Assembly: GCA_040221055.1 (NCBI GenBank) | Contig: JAVJVN010000013.1 | Coordinates: 62,001-126,000, forward strand | Direction: 5' to 3' | DNA length: 64,000 nucleotides | From: Rhodothermales bacterium | GTDB lineage: Bacteria; Bacteroidota; Rhodothermia; Rhodothermales; UBA10348 | Part shown: positions 9,901 to 17,890 of the stretch, piece by piece | Numbering within the stretch: the stretch's first letter is position 1 | How the letters are laid out: the number at the start of each line of letters is the position of its first letter | Position numbers and translations under genes: made by a program | The notes under the pieces: model-generated | Told to the model about the DNA's origin: nothing | The model's input: only the letters and a program-made list of their open reading frames with translations | Database searches by the model: none

Positions 9901-12196
9901 GAATGCAGAGGGGATTTTGACAGGGATGAACGATCCGGAGGGAGGCAGCGTCAGCGTGACGACCGATGCCATGGGCCGTATTACCGGGATTCAGAATTCG
10001 GACGGTGCGGAGACGTCCATGATGCTCAACGCGCGTGGGCTGGCCACGCAGATTACGGGTCCGGACGGCACGTCGGCACAGCTTACGCACGATGCCGCGG
10101 GACGTACAGTGTCGTACTCCCACCCTGGAGGCAGCGCGTCATACAGCCACAATGCCACCGGTGAGCCTGTATCGGTGACGACGCCACTGGGCGATGCCTA
10201 TTCGTTCACTACGGATGCGCGCGGCCGCGTTACGTCCTTCACGAACCCGCTCGGGCAGACGCGTTCCTTTGCATTCGATGATGCGGGTCGTGCCACGGAA
10301 GCGACCATGCCGGATGGTACCCGGATTGCATATGGATACGATGCGCGGGGTCGACTGGTCAGTCTGGCGTCCGGAAATGCACAGCATACCTATACCTACG
10401 ACGTGACCGGGCGACTCCTCACCACGGAGGGATTGACGCTTGCTCGGGATGCCAATGGTCGTATTACGGCATCGAATAGCCTTGCCGTCGAGCGCGATGC
10501 AGAAGGTCGTATTCTTCGGCTGACATTGCCGGCAGGCGACGTTGAATACGGCTACAATGCGAATGGTCGCGTTGCGAATGTCACCGACTGGGCCGGTCGG
10601 GTTACCACGTTTGAGTATGATGCCACCGGCAGGATGACCCGTATTTCCAGGCCCAACGGAGTCCGCACTGGGCATGTGTATTCCAATGGTGGTCACCTCA
10701 CGGAGCTTTGGCATACCCGGGAATCCAACGAGGTCGTAGCTGGCGTAGAGGTAACCCGGAGCGCTGCCGGACTGCCCCTGGAAGCGGAATATCAAGCCAT
10801 GTTGGCACCCGAACTCACGCCGGGCTCTGTATCCCGGACGCACAACGCAGCGTTCCAGATAGAGGACTTCACGTTCGACGCCCAGGGCCGTCGCACGGCC
10901 GACGATTTGCGTTCATACGACTGGGACGGACTCTCGCGCCTCGCTCGGGCAGGGGACATTCTCATGGATCATGACGGGATGGGCATGGTCACTACCGTTG
11001 GCGCGGCTGGAGCGTCGGGGGATGCAGCCTGGCAGTGGAACTACGCCACAGCCGTTCCGACAGCCACTGTGCAATCGAAGGATGCCCAACACGTTGCTTT
11101 TTACGTCTACACGCCTGCCGGGGAGTTGCTTTACCGCGTGGATGCTGCAACGGGTGCCGCCAACTTCTATCTCTACGACGAACAAGGAAATACCCGGCTG
11201 GTGACGAACGACGACGGGGATATGGTTGCCGCTTGGGCCTACGGGCCGTTTGGTGAGCCTCTGGGCACATGGGGTCAAACAGAGGGGCACCCCTTTACCT
11301 GGCGTGGACAGGAGGGCGTGATGGATCTCGGAGACGGGCTCTATTACATGCGCCAACGTGTCTATGACAGTGAATCGGCGCAGTTTCTATCGCCGGATCC
11401 CGTGCTGACATTCGATCCCTTGCACCTTAATCCCTATCAGTACGCCGCGCTGAACCCGACGGCATTCACCGATCCGCTCGGGCAACGTGAAAAGGCGCTT
11501 CAGCAACTCGTCGGCGTTCTCGGCATCCTGGTGACGGACCTGGAGACGTTGGCCGACGAGGCGGCAGGTGGCATCAAGACGCCTGGGCTTTCCAAGATCA
11601 ACGAGAAACTGGGCTCGCTCACCTTCGGCAGCTTCACGGGCAGCAAGATTGGCGGGGCCGCCCTCAAAGGTGGCTCGCTCGCCCCCAACGCGAGCGGCCT
11701 GATTTCAGCTGGGCTTGAAACGTACCAGTCGGGTAACGTGGCTCGCGGGCTTGGTGTCGGTGCCGTCGATATCGCATTGACCGCCAATCCGTACGTCGCT
11801 GCCATTGTGATTGCATCGGATTTGACGGATGCCGGGTTATCCCTTGCCGGAATTCCACCGCCCGAACTCGGGAATATCTTCCGCAATGCCGGTCGCGCCG
11901 CGGGAGGCCTCGTAACGGACGTCGTGCTCTCACCCATCAGTTCAGATCATGATTTCGGCGACAGCCTCGCAGGTGTTGCCGACTCGTTCGATGACCAGGG
12001 GGGCGTCACGGGCGTGATTTTCGACACAGGCGCCCAGATCATGATCTTCTTCGGCAACGAGGATCTGGGCGACTACTACGAAGCCAAGGACGCGGCCGCC
12101 GAGCTCGACATCGAGGTCAAAGCCCAGATCGACGCGCAACAACGCAGCATGCGTCGTACGGTCCAGAAGTGGCTTCCCGGGTACAAAGGACTATAA
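6944..12196 (+). CDS. Giant secreted DUF11 + RHS/YD-repeat surface protein
   Basis: About 1750 residues. The start at 6944 (or the adjacent ATG at 6941) gives a signal peptide (RIRLLLLIGLLLCVSS). Residues about 30-420 hold three DUF11-type Ig-like domains (for example LSLVKSVSDSEITQDNMTTF, VSVSKVMAAPTILENG). A DUF6531-like entry (DPVNTFNGELHDRFEPDL) near residue 430 opens a long run of YD repeats (F/Y-x-YD-x-x-GR-x-x), ending in the RHS core near residues 1440-1510 (FTWRGQEG, YYMRQRVYDSESAQFLSPDP, NPYQYAALNPTAFTDPLGQ). After this conserved border comes a 236-residue tail, Gly/Ala-rich in its first half, with a basic end (RSMRRTVQKW). RHS shells usually encapsulate a C-terminal effector; I recognise no known toxin fold. 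No immunity-like gene follows; the next gene is a T9SS-domain protein 13 bases away. Confidence 0.92.
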   Translation: MHSHTTRPTFRIRLLLLIGLLLCVSSTRTASGTDAAISLEAAPLTYFTGVEFVIVVTIDNTSTFGGGPLNTTNMRTLLTIPNGVSYLRVSGDEQVSCVQTGTTIDCNYASFSAGAVRMFNVHLQGDAVGTYEFPATLSHDQFDPNSGNNTSQVVIQITEAPEPGLSLVKSVSDSEITQDNMTTFTLTVSNPGTSAISDVQVQDGLPAGLDFVEFLFGATNDCVHSLGVVTCTTPTIGPGESFIWEFRVRATGAGEITNTAQATSAEIPGPVTDSAVVTVKTVADVSVSKVMAAPTILENGAQIFTITVTNNGPQEARNVVATDELPVDPANGFPIFNDAVLTGDCSGQQLVRCNAGTLAPGQTKTFVIGASVNGSELFGDDPLLRAQAVEYTNTATVTSDTEDPAMTNNESSVTGAVIKLPGSGANTPGSESVSDPVNTFNGELHDRFEPDLHLNGPTPLSFVRYYGAFMDATGLVESGLGPNWSHSWAWRLVAGPDVGDDFVQVVSPEGRLFAFRDTSATGTGILTQVTALDAPMQLRVEGSSYLFADPRSGVVRTFDAEGRFTRLRTRSGHVVSLSWSGQELQAIDDGAGRVLEFNWAAGRMASVSGGTRTVSFTYDGNGWLSGVVHADGTMSTMEYAAGRSAPLMTALVGPDGHARFMQEFDERGRVTRQTDALGGVTSLSYTSENVTTVTNPAGEVEIYTYNENGSLGSVQDAFGTVEFGYDATGRRTSVTDRLGSETRIEYHTESGLPTRFINADGTAATAAYTPRMDEDDFMVYDLSSRTAPGGTQVDYVVDSNGNRVSKTSPTGQTRTFSHNAFGQVTSMSVPGKGTTTFTYDSSGLLTTTVGPDGKATTYTWDNDGRLTGFSNAAGETRSYAYDEMDRLIRTTFEDGTSRSYTWDAVGRLTSITNEAGRTSTLTYDDQDQLTSQTDYAGNTVVFTYDVVGRMTSRTDRTDRTTTWTYDAQGNILSETTPGGDVTMYSWNAEGILTGMNDPEGGSVSVTTDAMGRITGIQNSDGAETSMMLNARGLATQITGPDGTSAQLTHDAAGRTVSYSHPGGSASYSHNATGEPVSVTTPLGDAYSFTTDARGRVTSFTNPLGQTRSFAFDDAGRATEATMPDGTRIAYGYDARGRLVSLASGNAQHTYTYDVTGRLLTTEGLTLARDANGRITASNSLAVERDAEGRILRLTLPAGDVEYGYNANGRVANVTDWAGRVTTFEYDATGRMTRISRPNGVRTGHVYSNGGHLTELWHTRESNEVVAGVEVTRSAAGLPLEAEYQAMLAPELTPGSVSRTHNAAFQIEDFTFDAQGRRTADDLRSYDWDGLSRLARAGDILMDHDGMGMVTTVGAAGASGDAAWQWNYATAVPTATVQSKDAQHVAFYVYTPAGELLYRVDAATGAANFYLYDEQGNTRLVTNDDGDMVAAWAYGPFGEPLGTWGQTEGHPFTWRGQEGVMDLGDGLYYMRQRVYDSESAQFLSPDPVLTFDPLHLNPYQYAALNPTAFTDPLGQREKALQQLVGVLGILVTDLETLADEAAGGIKTPGLSKINEKLGSLTFGSFTGSKIGGAALKGGSLAPNASGLISAGLETYQSGNVARGLGVGAVDIALTANPYVAAIVIASDLTDAGLSLAGIPPPELGNIFRNAGRAAGGLVTDVVLSPISSDHDFGDSLAGVADSFDDQGGVTGVIFDTGAQIMIFFGNEDLGDYYEAKDAAAELDIEVKAQIDAQQRSMRRTVQKWLPGYKGL
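8560..10860 (+). repeat. YD-repeat coding array inside the RHS gene
   Basis: Roughly 25-30 degenerate units of about 20-22 codons encode the motif Y-x-YD-x-x-GR-(L/M/V)-x-x-x. Examples are FTYDSSGLLTT, YTWDNDGRLTG, YAYDEMDRLIR, YTWDAVGRLTS and FTYDVVGRMTS. The DNA units are diverged, so this is an old protein-level repeat rather than a recent tandem expansion. Assembly or replication slippage is therefore less of a concern here than for identical repeats. Confidence 0.85.
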
Positions 12197-12209
12197 GAGG
12201 ACACGAATC

Positions 12210-12758
12210 ATGAACACGACACCGACGAGAATCCGAGTCCGGATGTCAACGCTGTCAGACATCCTGTGTTTGATCGTGGCCGTACTCCTTGCGGCGGCAC
12301 GACCGGCTGCTTCCCAGGACTTCGGTACGCATACCGTTCGCTATGCGCACGATACGGCGGCACGTCTAACACAGTTCACCGTCGTCAACGCCGCCATGAC
12401 CATCCGATACGACTGGGAGGCAGGAGGATTGCTCTCGAGCCGCGTTACGGGCGAAACCATGACGGTAGACAGCGAGGACATGACGGACGCACTTCCAACG
12501 CGCTTTGCATTGCATGCGGCCTACCCAAACCCCTTCAATGACCGGATTACGCTGCCGTATGACCTTCCTGTGGACTCGCAGGTGCGCTTGGAACTGTATG
12601 ACATCCTCGGACGCCGTGTAGCAACGGTCGCTGACAGCAGGCGTCCGGCCGGTTTCCACACCGTAGAGTGGACGGCGACCGGGTTCGGCAGTGGCATCTA
12701 CGTTGCGCGTCTCACAGCAGGACGAAAGCAGTTCACGACGACGCTGGTCAAATTCTGA
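12210..12758 (+). CDS. Small secreted protein with YD-like segment and type IX secretion sorting domain
   Basis: The product is 182 residues. A hydrophobic signal (ILCLIVAVLLAAARPAAS) follows a basic N-terminus; an AGAGG-like site (AAGAGG) precedes the start. Residues about 47-90 read like two YD-repeat units of an RHS protein (VRYAHDTAARLTQF, IRYDWEAGGLLSSRV). Residues about 100-182 are a classic type A T9SS C-terminal domain: AYPNPFNDRITLPYDL, RLELYDILGRRVATV, GFHTVEWTA, SGIYVARL and a final Lys-Phe. Family knowledge says this domain drives export through the outer membrane and surface attachment. The direct position behind the RHS gene, and the shared YD-like text, suggest a partner or a split-off tail of that protein. 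Confidence 0.85.
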   Translation: MNTTPTRIRVRMSTLSDILCLIVAVLLAAARPAASQDFGTHTVRYAHDTAARLTQFTVVNAAMTIRYDWEAGGLLSSRVTGETMTVDSEDMTDALPTRFALHAAYPNPFNDRITLPYDLPVDSQVRLELYDILGRRVATVADSRRPAGFHTVEWTATGFGSGIYVARLTAGRKQFTTTLVKF

Positions 12759-12759
12759 C

Positions 12760-14475
12760 CTATTCCGTCACTTCAAACGGCAGCATCATGCCCGAATGCA
12801 GGTGTTCGGCAATGTGGCAGTGGGCCATCCATTTACCCGGATTGGACATGTGGACCAGGAAATCGACCGTGGATCCCACCGGCACGATGGCCGTGTCCTT
12901 CCAGACGAGGTTCGGATTCGGAACCCCGTCAATGTGGGTGACCAGGAATCGCTGGCCATGGATGTGGAACGGATGATTCATGGGATGGAAGGACCGCGGC
13001 GAGTTGAAAACGCGGATCTTGACGACGTCGTCCTTCTTGAAGGACCAGTCGATTTCCATGGACTCCTTCCCGGTGTCCACGTCATGCAGGATCCACTCCA
13101 CCTGTTCGCCCGTCGATACCCAGTTCATCATGGGCATCGCATCGTTCCACTCCATGGGAGGGACGTACAGCGTATCGACCTCCATCATCATCATGATGGG
13201 TAACGGCAGGTTGTTCACACGGACCGTGAGCTCCAGACGGTGGTCGGGCTCCTTGTCGAAGAACGGGCGGAACGCATCGATATCCGCAATCACATCCTCG
13301 TTGGTACGGAACTCCCGGAACTCCTGTGAGAAATCGGTTTCCGGCGTGCCATCTTCCACGTTGATTACGGCCAACGTCCGGACATCGGGATAGAATTCCC
13401 CCCGGAAATGGTCGATGGCCTGGACCGCGTTGGTGACCGTAACCGGACCGGCGTCTTCGAACAGGACATCCACGATGTATCGCTCGGCCGGTGATATGAC
13501 CACGCTGCCGGTTGGCATTTCGCGCTCATACTTGCTGACATCCGACGCCACTACCTTGATGGGAGCGCCTCCGAATACCACGTTGAAGGACCTGGAATTG
13601 GCCACATTGGTCAGGAAGAACCGGACGACCTCGCCTTTCTTGACGGTCATTTCGTAGTTCGTGACCCCGTTCACCAGCATGACGTTTCCGAAGCGGCCCA
13701 TGAGGGCATGCGTAGGAGCGGAATCGCCGTAGGGGATGATTCCCTGGCTGTCCATGAGGATGTCGTCCAGTACGAGGGTGACTTCCCTGTTGACCGGGGC
13801 GTAGTAGTCATCCTCTATCGGATCCACAAGCATGTTGCCATACAGACCCAGGTCCTGCTGCACGTCCTCGCGCATGTGCGGATGGTACCAGTACAGGCCC
13901 TCGTCCGGGAAATTCAATTCATACTGGAAGCTCTCCCCTGACTCGACCGGTGGCTGGGAAATGCCCGGGATGCCGTCGAAGCGATAATCGTCCAGGCGCA
14001 ACCCATGCCAATGGACCGTGGTGGGCATCTGGATGTTGTTCACGAAATGCACCGTCACGCGGGCATTCTTCTTGACGCGGAGGACCGGCCCGGGATACTG
14101 CCCGTTGTAGCCCATCATAACGAACGTCTGGTCGCCGATGGTCCGACGGACCAGGCCGGCTTCCAGATGCACCATGGCGCCATCCTCCACGTCCATGATT
14201 TCGAAGGGCCGCGCTTCAGGAAACATGGATACATCCATCCCGGCCGCCGGCAGGAAGGGTGCAACAATCGGTTCCTGTGTGTCCATACCCGGCATCATGG
14301 GCATGGACATGTCCATGGGAGGCATGCGCCAGACCAGACTGTCGCCGACCATGGCCGGCATGTCCATGTTGTGTCCGGCGTGCATGTCATGATCCTGCGC
14401 GAGCACCGGACTGGAGGTGGCCAGGCTGATGGCGACCGTGAAAACGGCCGGGACCAGGGGGAAGCGTTGGGTCAT
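12760..14475 (-). CDS. Exported Met-rich multicopper oxidase
   Basis: The start at 14475 gives a signal peptide (FPLVPAVFTVAISLATSS) and lies 8 bases from the upstream gene's stop. The mature N-terminus is rich in Met and His (DHDMHAGHNMDMPAM, PPMDMSMPMMPGMD), a pattern associated with copper tolerance oxidases. All four copper motifs are present: HWHGLRLDDYRFDG, YWYHPHMREDVQ, HPMNHPFHIHGQRF and AHCHIAEHLHSGMM, so the type 1 and trinuclear sites look complete. The family oxidises Cu(I), metal ions or phenols with O2. It is probably the last gene of the cluster with the exported protein and the four LVIVD proteins upstream. It converges with the T9SS-domain gene, one base apart. Confidence 0.92.
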   Translation of the reverse strand: MTQRFPLVPAVFTVAISLATSSPVLAQDHDMHAGHNMDMPAMVGDSLVWRMPPMDMSMPMMPGMDTQEPIVAPFLPAAGMDVSMFPEARPFEIMDVEDGAMVHLEAGLVRRTIGDQTFVMMGYNGQYPGPVLRVKKNARVTVHFVNNIQMPTTVHWHGLRLDDYRFDGIPGISQPPVESGESFQYELNFPDEGLYWYHPHMREDVQQDLGLYGNMLVDPIEDDYYAPVNREVTLVLDDILMDSQGIIPYGDSAPTHALMGRFGNVMLVNGVTNYEMTVKKGEVVRFFLTNVANSRSFNVVFGGAPIKVVASDVSKYEREMPTGSVVISPAERYIVDVLFEDAGPVTVTNAVQAIDHFRGEFYPDVRTLAVINVEDGTPETDFSQEFREFRTNEDVIADIDAFRPFFDKEPDHRLELTVRVNNLPLPIMMMMEVDTLYVPPMEWNDAMPMMNWVSTGEQVEWILHDVDTGKESMEIDWSFKKDDVVKIRVFNSPRSFHPMNHPFHIHGQRFLVTHIDGVPNPNLVWKDTAIVPVGSTVDFLVHMSNPGKWMAHCHIAEHLHSGMMLPFEVTE

Positions 14476-14483
14476 TTCAGGGA

Positions 14484-15062
14484 TCAGTTGTATCCGTACG
14501 TAGCGCAGGGCTCGGCCTCGAACGGGCCATGGCCCGCCATGGTATGCATGAGGCCACTGCGGGACATGCCGCGGGCAATGATGGGGCCGGACCAACTGGT
14601 CCCCGGTTCGGTGGTGCCATCCTCAAGCGAGACGACGACCAGGAATTTGTTGAAACCCACGGAGCCCTCAGCGGTCAGGTCCGCTCCGAATCGACCGATA
14701 TGGATGGTCTGGTCCAATCGCGGCGTGGTGACCCACACGTCGACCGCTTTTCCTTCCGGAATGCGGATGCCCTCCATCGCCACAGAGAGGTTATACACGT
14801 ACTGCCCGTCCGTCGACACCGATACGCCGAAGGGCGACTGGGCGAAGGTGACGTTGCCCTTGCCACGCGCCATGCGTGCGCCCGTCACCTTTTTCGTCGA
14901 CACCAGGTCGATGGCATAGTAGACCGGTGGGTCCGGATCTGCCCATGTCGGGGCGACGCAGCGTTCAGGGGATGCCGGAGTTGCCGCCGTGGCAACCGGC
15001 GCGTCGTTTGTCAGCAGAAGGAGTCCCGCCGACAGGAGGAGAGCGGATAGCAGGATGCGCAT
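14484..15062 (-). CDS. Exported protein of unknown function next to multicopper oxidase
   Basis: The start at 15062 gives a 192-residue product with a clear signal peptide (RILLSALLLSAGLLLLT). A longer frame to 15110 would run through a strong hairpin and is less likely. The mature part is beta-rich and ends KFLVVVSLEDGTTEPGTS followed by a Gly/Met/His-containing stretch (RSGLMHTMAGHGPFEAEPC). The strand pattern VDVWVTTPRLDQTIHIGRF plus KFLVVVSLEDG is reminiscent of the extracytoplasmic domain of RskA-type anti-sigma factors, but no membrane-anchored N-terminal half is present, so I leave it unnamed. It sits 8 bases upstream of the oxidase gene and is surely cotranscribed with it. Confidence 0.72.
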   Translation of the reverse strand: MRILLSALLLSAGLLLLTNDAPVATAATPASPERCVAPTWADPDPPVYYAIDLVSTKKVTGARMARGKGNVTFAQSPFGVSVSTDGQYVYNLSVAMEGIRIPEGKAVDVWVTTPRLDQTIHIGRFGADLTAEGSVGFNKFLVVVSLEDGTTEPGTSWSGPIIARGMSRSGLMHTMAGHGPFEAEPCATYGYN

Positions 15063-15069
15063 AGACGAG

Positions 15070-15101
15070 AACAGGGGCGGATGGTGGATTCCGCCCCTGT
15101 T
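15070..15101 (-). terminator. Perfect 12-bp hairpin between LVIVD gene and exported-protein gene
   Basis: The arms 15070-15081 (AACAGGGGCGGA) and 15090-15101 (TCCGCCCCTGTT) are perfectly complementary with an 8-base loop. On the minus strand it lies 53 bases after the stop of the LVIVD gene and only 7 bases before the ATG at 15062. It is followed by CTCGTCT rather than a real T run, so it is a weak intrinsic terminator at best. It may act as an RNA-stability or attenuation element in the 5' leader of the exported protein and oxidase genes. Confidence 0.6.
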
Positions 15102-15154
15102 ACGCCGCATTGCGGGTTGGGTTCGACCAGAACGTGCGGGTGCAGCCCGTTACG

Positions 15155-16495
15155 TCACCGGGTGCCTTCCTTCGACTCCTCGTCCCATTTCTGGACGCTG
15201 GAAATATCCGGCATGCCCCAGTCCTCGCCGTTCCAGCCGTTGAATCCTTCCATGCGGAACGTCCAGAAGCCGGTTGTCATGTCGCTGATGACAATCAAAC
15301 CATCGGCGTTCCGGACATCGACGCCGAAGGCTCCATTGGCAATGTTGCCCGCCATGACGCCCGCTTTGCGGGATCCGGTGTACGTGTCGAAATAGCCGAC
15401 GGTCTGGGGATTGTATGGATCCATCATGGAGAAAACCTGCAGCCCGTCATGATAGCCCGATACGAACACATAGGGCCAACGGACTTCGTGGTTGTGGACC
15501 AGGTTCTTCCAGTTGGCGGTCCAGGCCGAAATCGGCGTACGGATGTTGGTCACCTCGCCATCCAGTGCCGGCTTCATGTCGAACATCCGGAGCGGGGCGT
15601 ACTGGTATTCCGTTTCGGTTACGGCGTAGCGACCGTCCGGGCTGGGCGTGAACGTGTGACCGTACCGGACGCCGGTGACGCCGGTCAGGGAAATTTCCAG
15701 TTCCGGGTTCTCCGGGTCCGTGATGTTGTAGACATAATAACCGCCCGTGCCTCCGCCATAGAACCGATCCTGTTCCGTGTCCGGGTGCCATGCGGCGTAG
15801 AGGTCATGGTAGGATCCGTTGTTGTCTTCCACGCCCGGGACCGGCACCGGGCCCACCAGTGCGTTTTCGACATCCCCCTCAACGACCTTTCCGAGGTCAT
15901 AAATGTGGGAGTTGGGTCCAGTAACGGTCGTCAACAGATACACGCGCCCGTTGGAGTGCTTGTAAATGAAGATGTTGTGGAAGCCACCCGGCAGTTCCGG
16001 CTCACGGATGCGCGCCACTTCGCGGACGGAATTCGGGTCCGGAAGTCCTGTGACATCCAGCACGACGGCACCGACGTCCGTGTTCGGTCCGGGCCCGAAC
16101 TGGGTGGATTGCACCACATAGTACCGGCCGGCCCACTTGAAGTACTTCACGTCCATTCCGCCCAGGCCGGTATGCAGGTCCTGGTCCTCAATGCGCCAAC
16201 GCTTGATGACGCGCGGATTCGACGGGTCGGAGATGTCAATGATGTCCGTGCCGCGCTCGGTGCCTTCGCCCACGGTTCCCCGCGAGACATAGACATAGGG
16301 GCGCGACAGTTCCTGCTCGATGTCCAGGTCCTTGGTGTTCAGCGGTTTGCCGAGCGGGATGTGCCCGAGAACGGTCATGTTGTCCGAACCCGGCTCGAGT
16401 GGCGTCCAGGGGGTTTCATCCTGGGCCTGGCTGGCGGGTGCCATCAGGGCGAGCGCCAGGCCGAGGGCGAAAAAGAAAGAAAACGTATGCTTCAT
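15155..16495 (-). CDS. Secreted LVIVD-repeat beta-propeller protein, paralogue 4 of 4
   Basis: The start at 16495 gives MKHTFSFFFALGLALALM, a signal peptide; the product is 446 residues. It has the LVIVD repeat style (TDIIDISDPSNPRVIKRW, VVLDVTGLPDPNSVREVARI, YVYNITDPENPELEISLTG). Blocks shared with the next gene upstream include HNHEVRWPYVFVSGYHDGLQ, GVDVRNADGLIVISDMTTGF and a nearly identical C-terminus (FNGWNGEDWG, SSVQKWDEESKEGTR). The fold is a predicted seven-bladed propeller; I see no catalytic motif. Conserved His residues (GFHNIFIYKHSNG) could bind metal, which is speculation. It is the last of the four paralogues, with a hairpin after its stop. Confidence 0.88.
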   Translation of the reverse strand: MKHTFSFFFALGLALALMAPASQAQDETPWTPLEPGSDNMTVLGHIPLGKPLNTKDLDIEQELSRPYVYVSRGTVGEGTERGTDIIDISDPSNPRVIKRWRIEDQDLHTGLGGMDVKYFKWAGRYYVVQSTQFGPGPNTDVGAVVLDVTGLPDPNSVREVARIREPELPGGFHNIFIYKHSNGRVYLLTTVTGPNSHIYDLGKVVEGDVENALVGPVPVPGVEDNNGSYHDLYAAWHPDTEQDRFYGGGTGGYYVYNITDPENPELEISLTGVTGVRYGHTFTPSPDGRYAVTETEYQYAPLRMFDMKPALDGEVTNIRTPISAWTANWKNLVHNHEVRWPYVFVSGYHDGLQVFSMMDPYNPQTVGYFDTYTGSRKAGVMAGNIANGAFGVDVRNADGLIVISDMTTGFWTFRMEGFNGWNGEDWGMPDISSVQKWDEESKEGTR

Positions 16496-16521
16496 GATTC
16501 GTGTTTTATGTTTATTTCGTC

Positions 16522-17859
16522 CTACCGGGTGCCTTCCTTGGACTCTTCGTCCCACTTCTGGACGCTGGAAATGTCGGGTTGGCCCCAGTCCTCCCCGTTC
16601 CATCCGTTGAAGCCCTCCATGCGGAAGGTCCAGAAGCCGGTGGACATGTCGCTGATCACGATCAGGCCGTCGGCGTTGCGTACGTCCACCCCGAACGCCC
16701 CATTGATGACGGGGTTGAAACCTTCCTTGTTGCTGCCGATGTAGGTATCGTAATACCCCACGGTCTGGGGGTTTTCGGGGTCCATCAGGCTGAAGACCTG
16801 CAGGCCGTCCAGGTAGCCGGACACGAATACGTACGGCCAGCGGACTTCATGATTGTGGGACAGGTGCTTCCAGTTGGCTGTCCAGGCCGAAATCGGCGTA
16901 CGGATGTTGGAGACTTCACCGTCCAAGGCCGGCTTCAAGTCGAAAATGCGCAACGGGGCGTACTGGTACTCGGCCTCGGCGACCACGTAGCGGCCGTCCG
17001 GGCTTGGCGTGAAGGTATGGCCCCACTCGACGCCTTCAATGTTCGTCAAACGGACACGCAGTTCCGGGTTTTCCAGATCGGTGATGTCGAACACGAAGTA
17101 GCCACCTGTACCGCCGCCGTAGAACCGGTCTTCTTCGGTGTCGGGATGCCACGCGGCGTACATGTCGTGGTAAGAGGTCTGTTCGAATCCGGGCATGCCT
17201 CGCATGGGATTCGGGATGGTGGCGGTGTGGGCGTTGGCCATGTCACCCGAAACCACCTTCTCCAGGTCATATGCGCGCACGTCATCACCGCGGGTGGTGG
17301 CCAGCAGGTAAGGCGTTCCGTTGGAGTGCTTGTAGATGAAGATGTTATGGAACCCGCCCGGATTGTCGGGAAGGATGAAACGAGCCACTTCAACGACCTT
17401 CGATGCATCCGGCAATCCCGTGACGTCGAACACCACGGCACCCAGCTCATAGGCCGGTCCGCCCTGGAATTCGAAGGACTGGACGACGTAGTAGCGACCG
17501 TTCAGCTTGAAGTACTTCACGTCCATGCCGCCACGGTTGGGCAGCAGGTCCTGGTTTTCCAGGCGCCATTCCAGGATGACCTTCGGGTTTGAAGGATCCG
17601 AAATATCCATGATGTCCATGCCCTTGGGTCCGCCGTCCACGATGGACGCCCGGCTGACGTACGCGAACGGTCGGCTGAGCTCCTGCTCCAGCTCGAGGTC
17701 GGTCACGCTGGAGTGTTTGCCCAGCGGTTTGTGACCGAGGACCTCCATGTTGTCGGAGCCGCGTTCCAGTACCGTCATCTGGTCCTGGGCATGGGAGGTC
17801 AGCGGCGCGGCGAGCAGCGCCAACGCCAGAAGCGTAAGGGTGGGTAGCGTTTTTTGCAT
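16522..17859 (-). CDS. Secreted LVIVD-repeat beta-propeller protein, paralogue 3 of 4
   Basis: The product is 445 residues with the signal peptide MQKTLPTLTLLALALLAAPL ending near SHAQD. It has the LVIVD units MDIMDISDPSNPKVILEW, VVFDVTGLPDASKVVEVARF and FVFDITDLENPELRVRL. It is the closest relative of the gene immediately downstream: the first 30 residues after the signal (ERGSDNMEVLGHKPLGK) and the last 60 residues match almost word for word, which points to a recent duplication or gene conversion. The neighbour is 26 bases away on the same strand. The function of this group is not established; export and propeller form suggest a surface binding role. Confidence 0.88.
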   Translation of the reverse strand: MQKTLPTLTLLALALLAAPLTSHAQDQMTVLERGSDNMEVLGHKPLGKHSSVTDLELEQELSRPFAYVSRASIVDGGPKGMDIMDISDPSNPKVILEWRLENQDLLPNRGGMDVKYFKLNGRYYVVQSFEFQGGPAYELGAVVFDVTGLPDASKVVEVARFILPDNPGGFHNIFIYKHSNGTPYLLATTRGDDVRAYDLEKVVSGDMANAHTATIPNPMRGMPGFEQTSYHDMYAAWHPDTEEDRFYGGGTGGYFVFDITDLENPELRVRLTNIEGVEWGHTFTPSPDGRYVVAEAEYQYAPLRIFDLKPALDGEVSNIRTPISAWTANWKHLSHNHEVRWPYVFVSGYLDGLQVFSLMDPENPQTVGYYDTYIGSNKEGFNPVINGAFGVDVRNADGLIVISDMSTGFWTFRMEGFNGWNGEDWGQPDISSVQKWDEESKEGTR

Positions 17860-17890
17860 GGTGGTCAGGGTGGCTTGTGCTTGCTGTAGA

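Noticed and set aside
11486-12196. RHS C-terminal tail as a known toxin with immunity gene
   Set aside because: I see no HNH, ADP-ribosyltransferase, deaminase or other recognised toxin motif, and the following gene is a T9SS-domain protein rather than an immunity protein.
16501-17592. Long plus-strand open frame opposite an LVIVD gene
   Set aside because: The minus-strand frame has a signal peptide and family motifs; the plus-strand frame has none. Similar mirrors at 2354-3577, 26382-27779 and 28358-29971 were dropped for the same reason.
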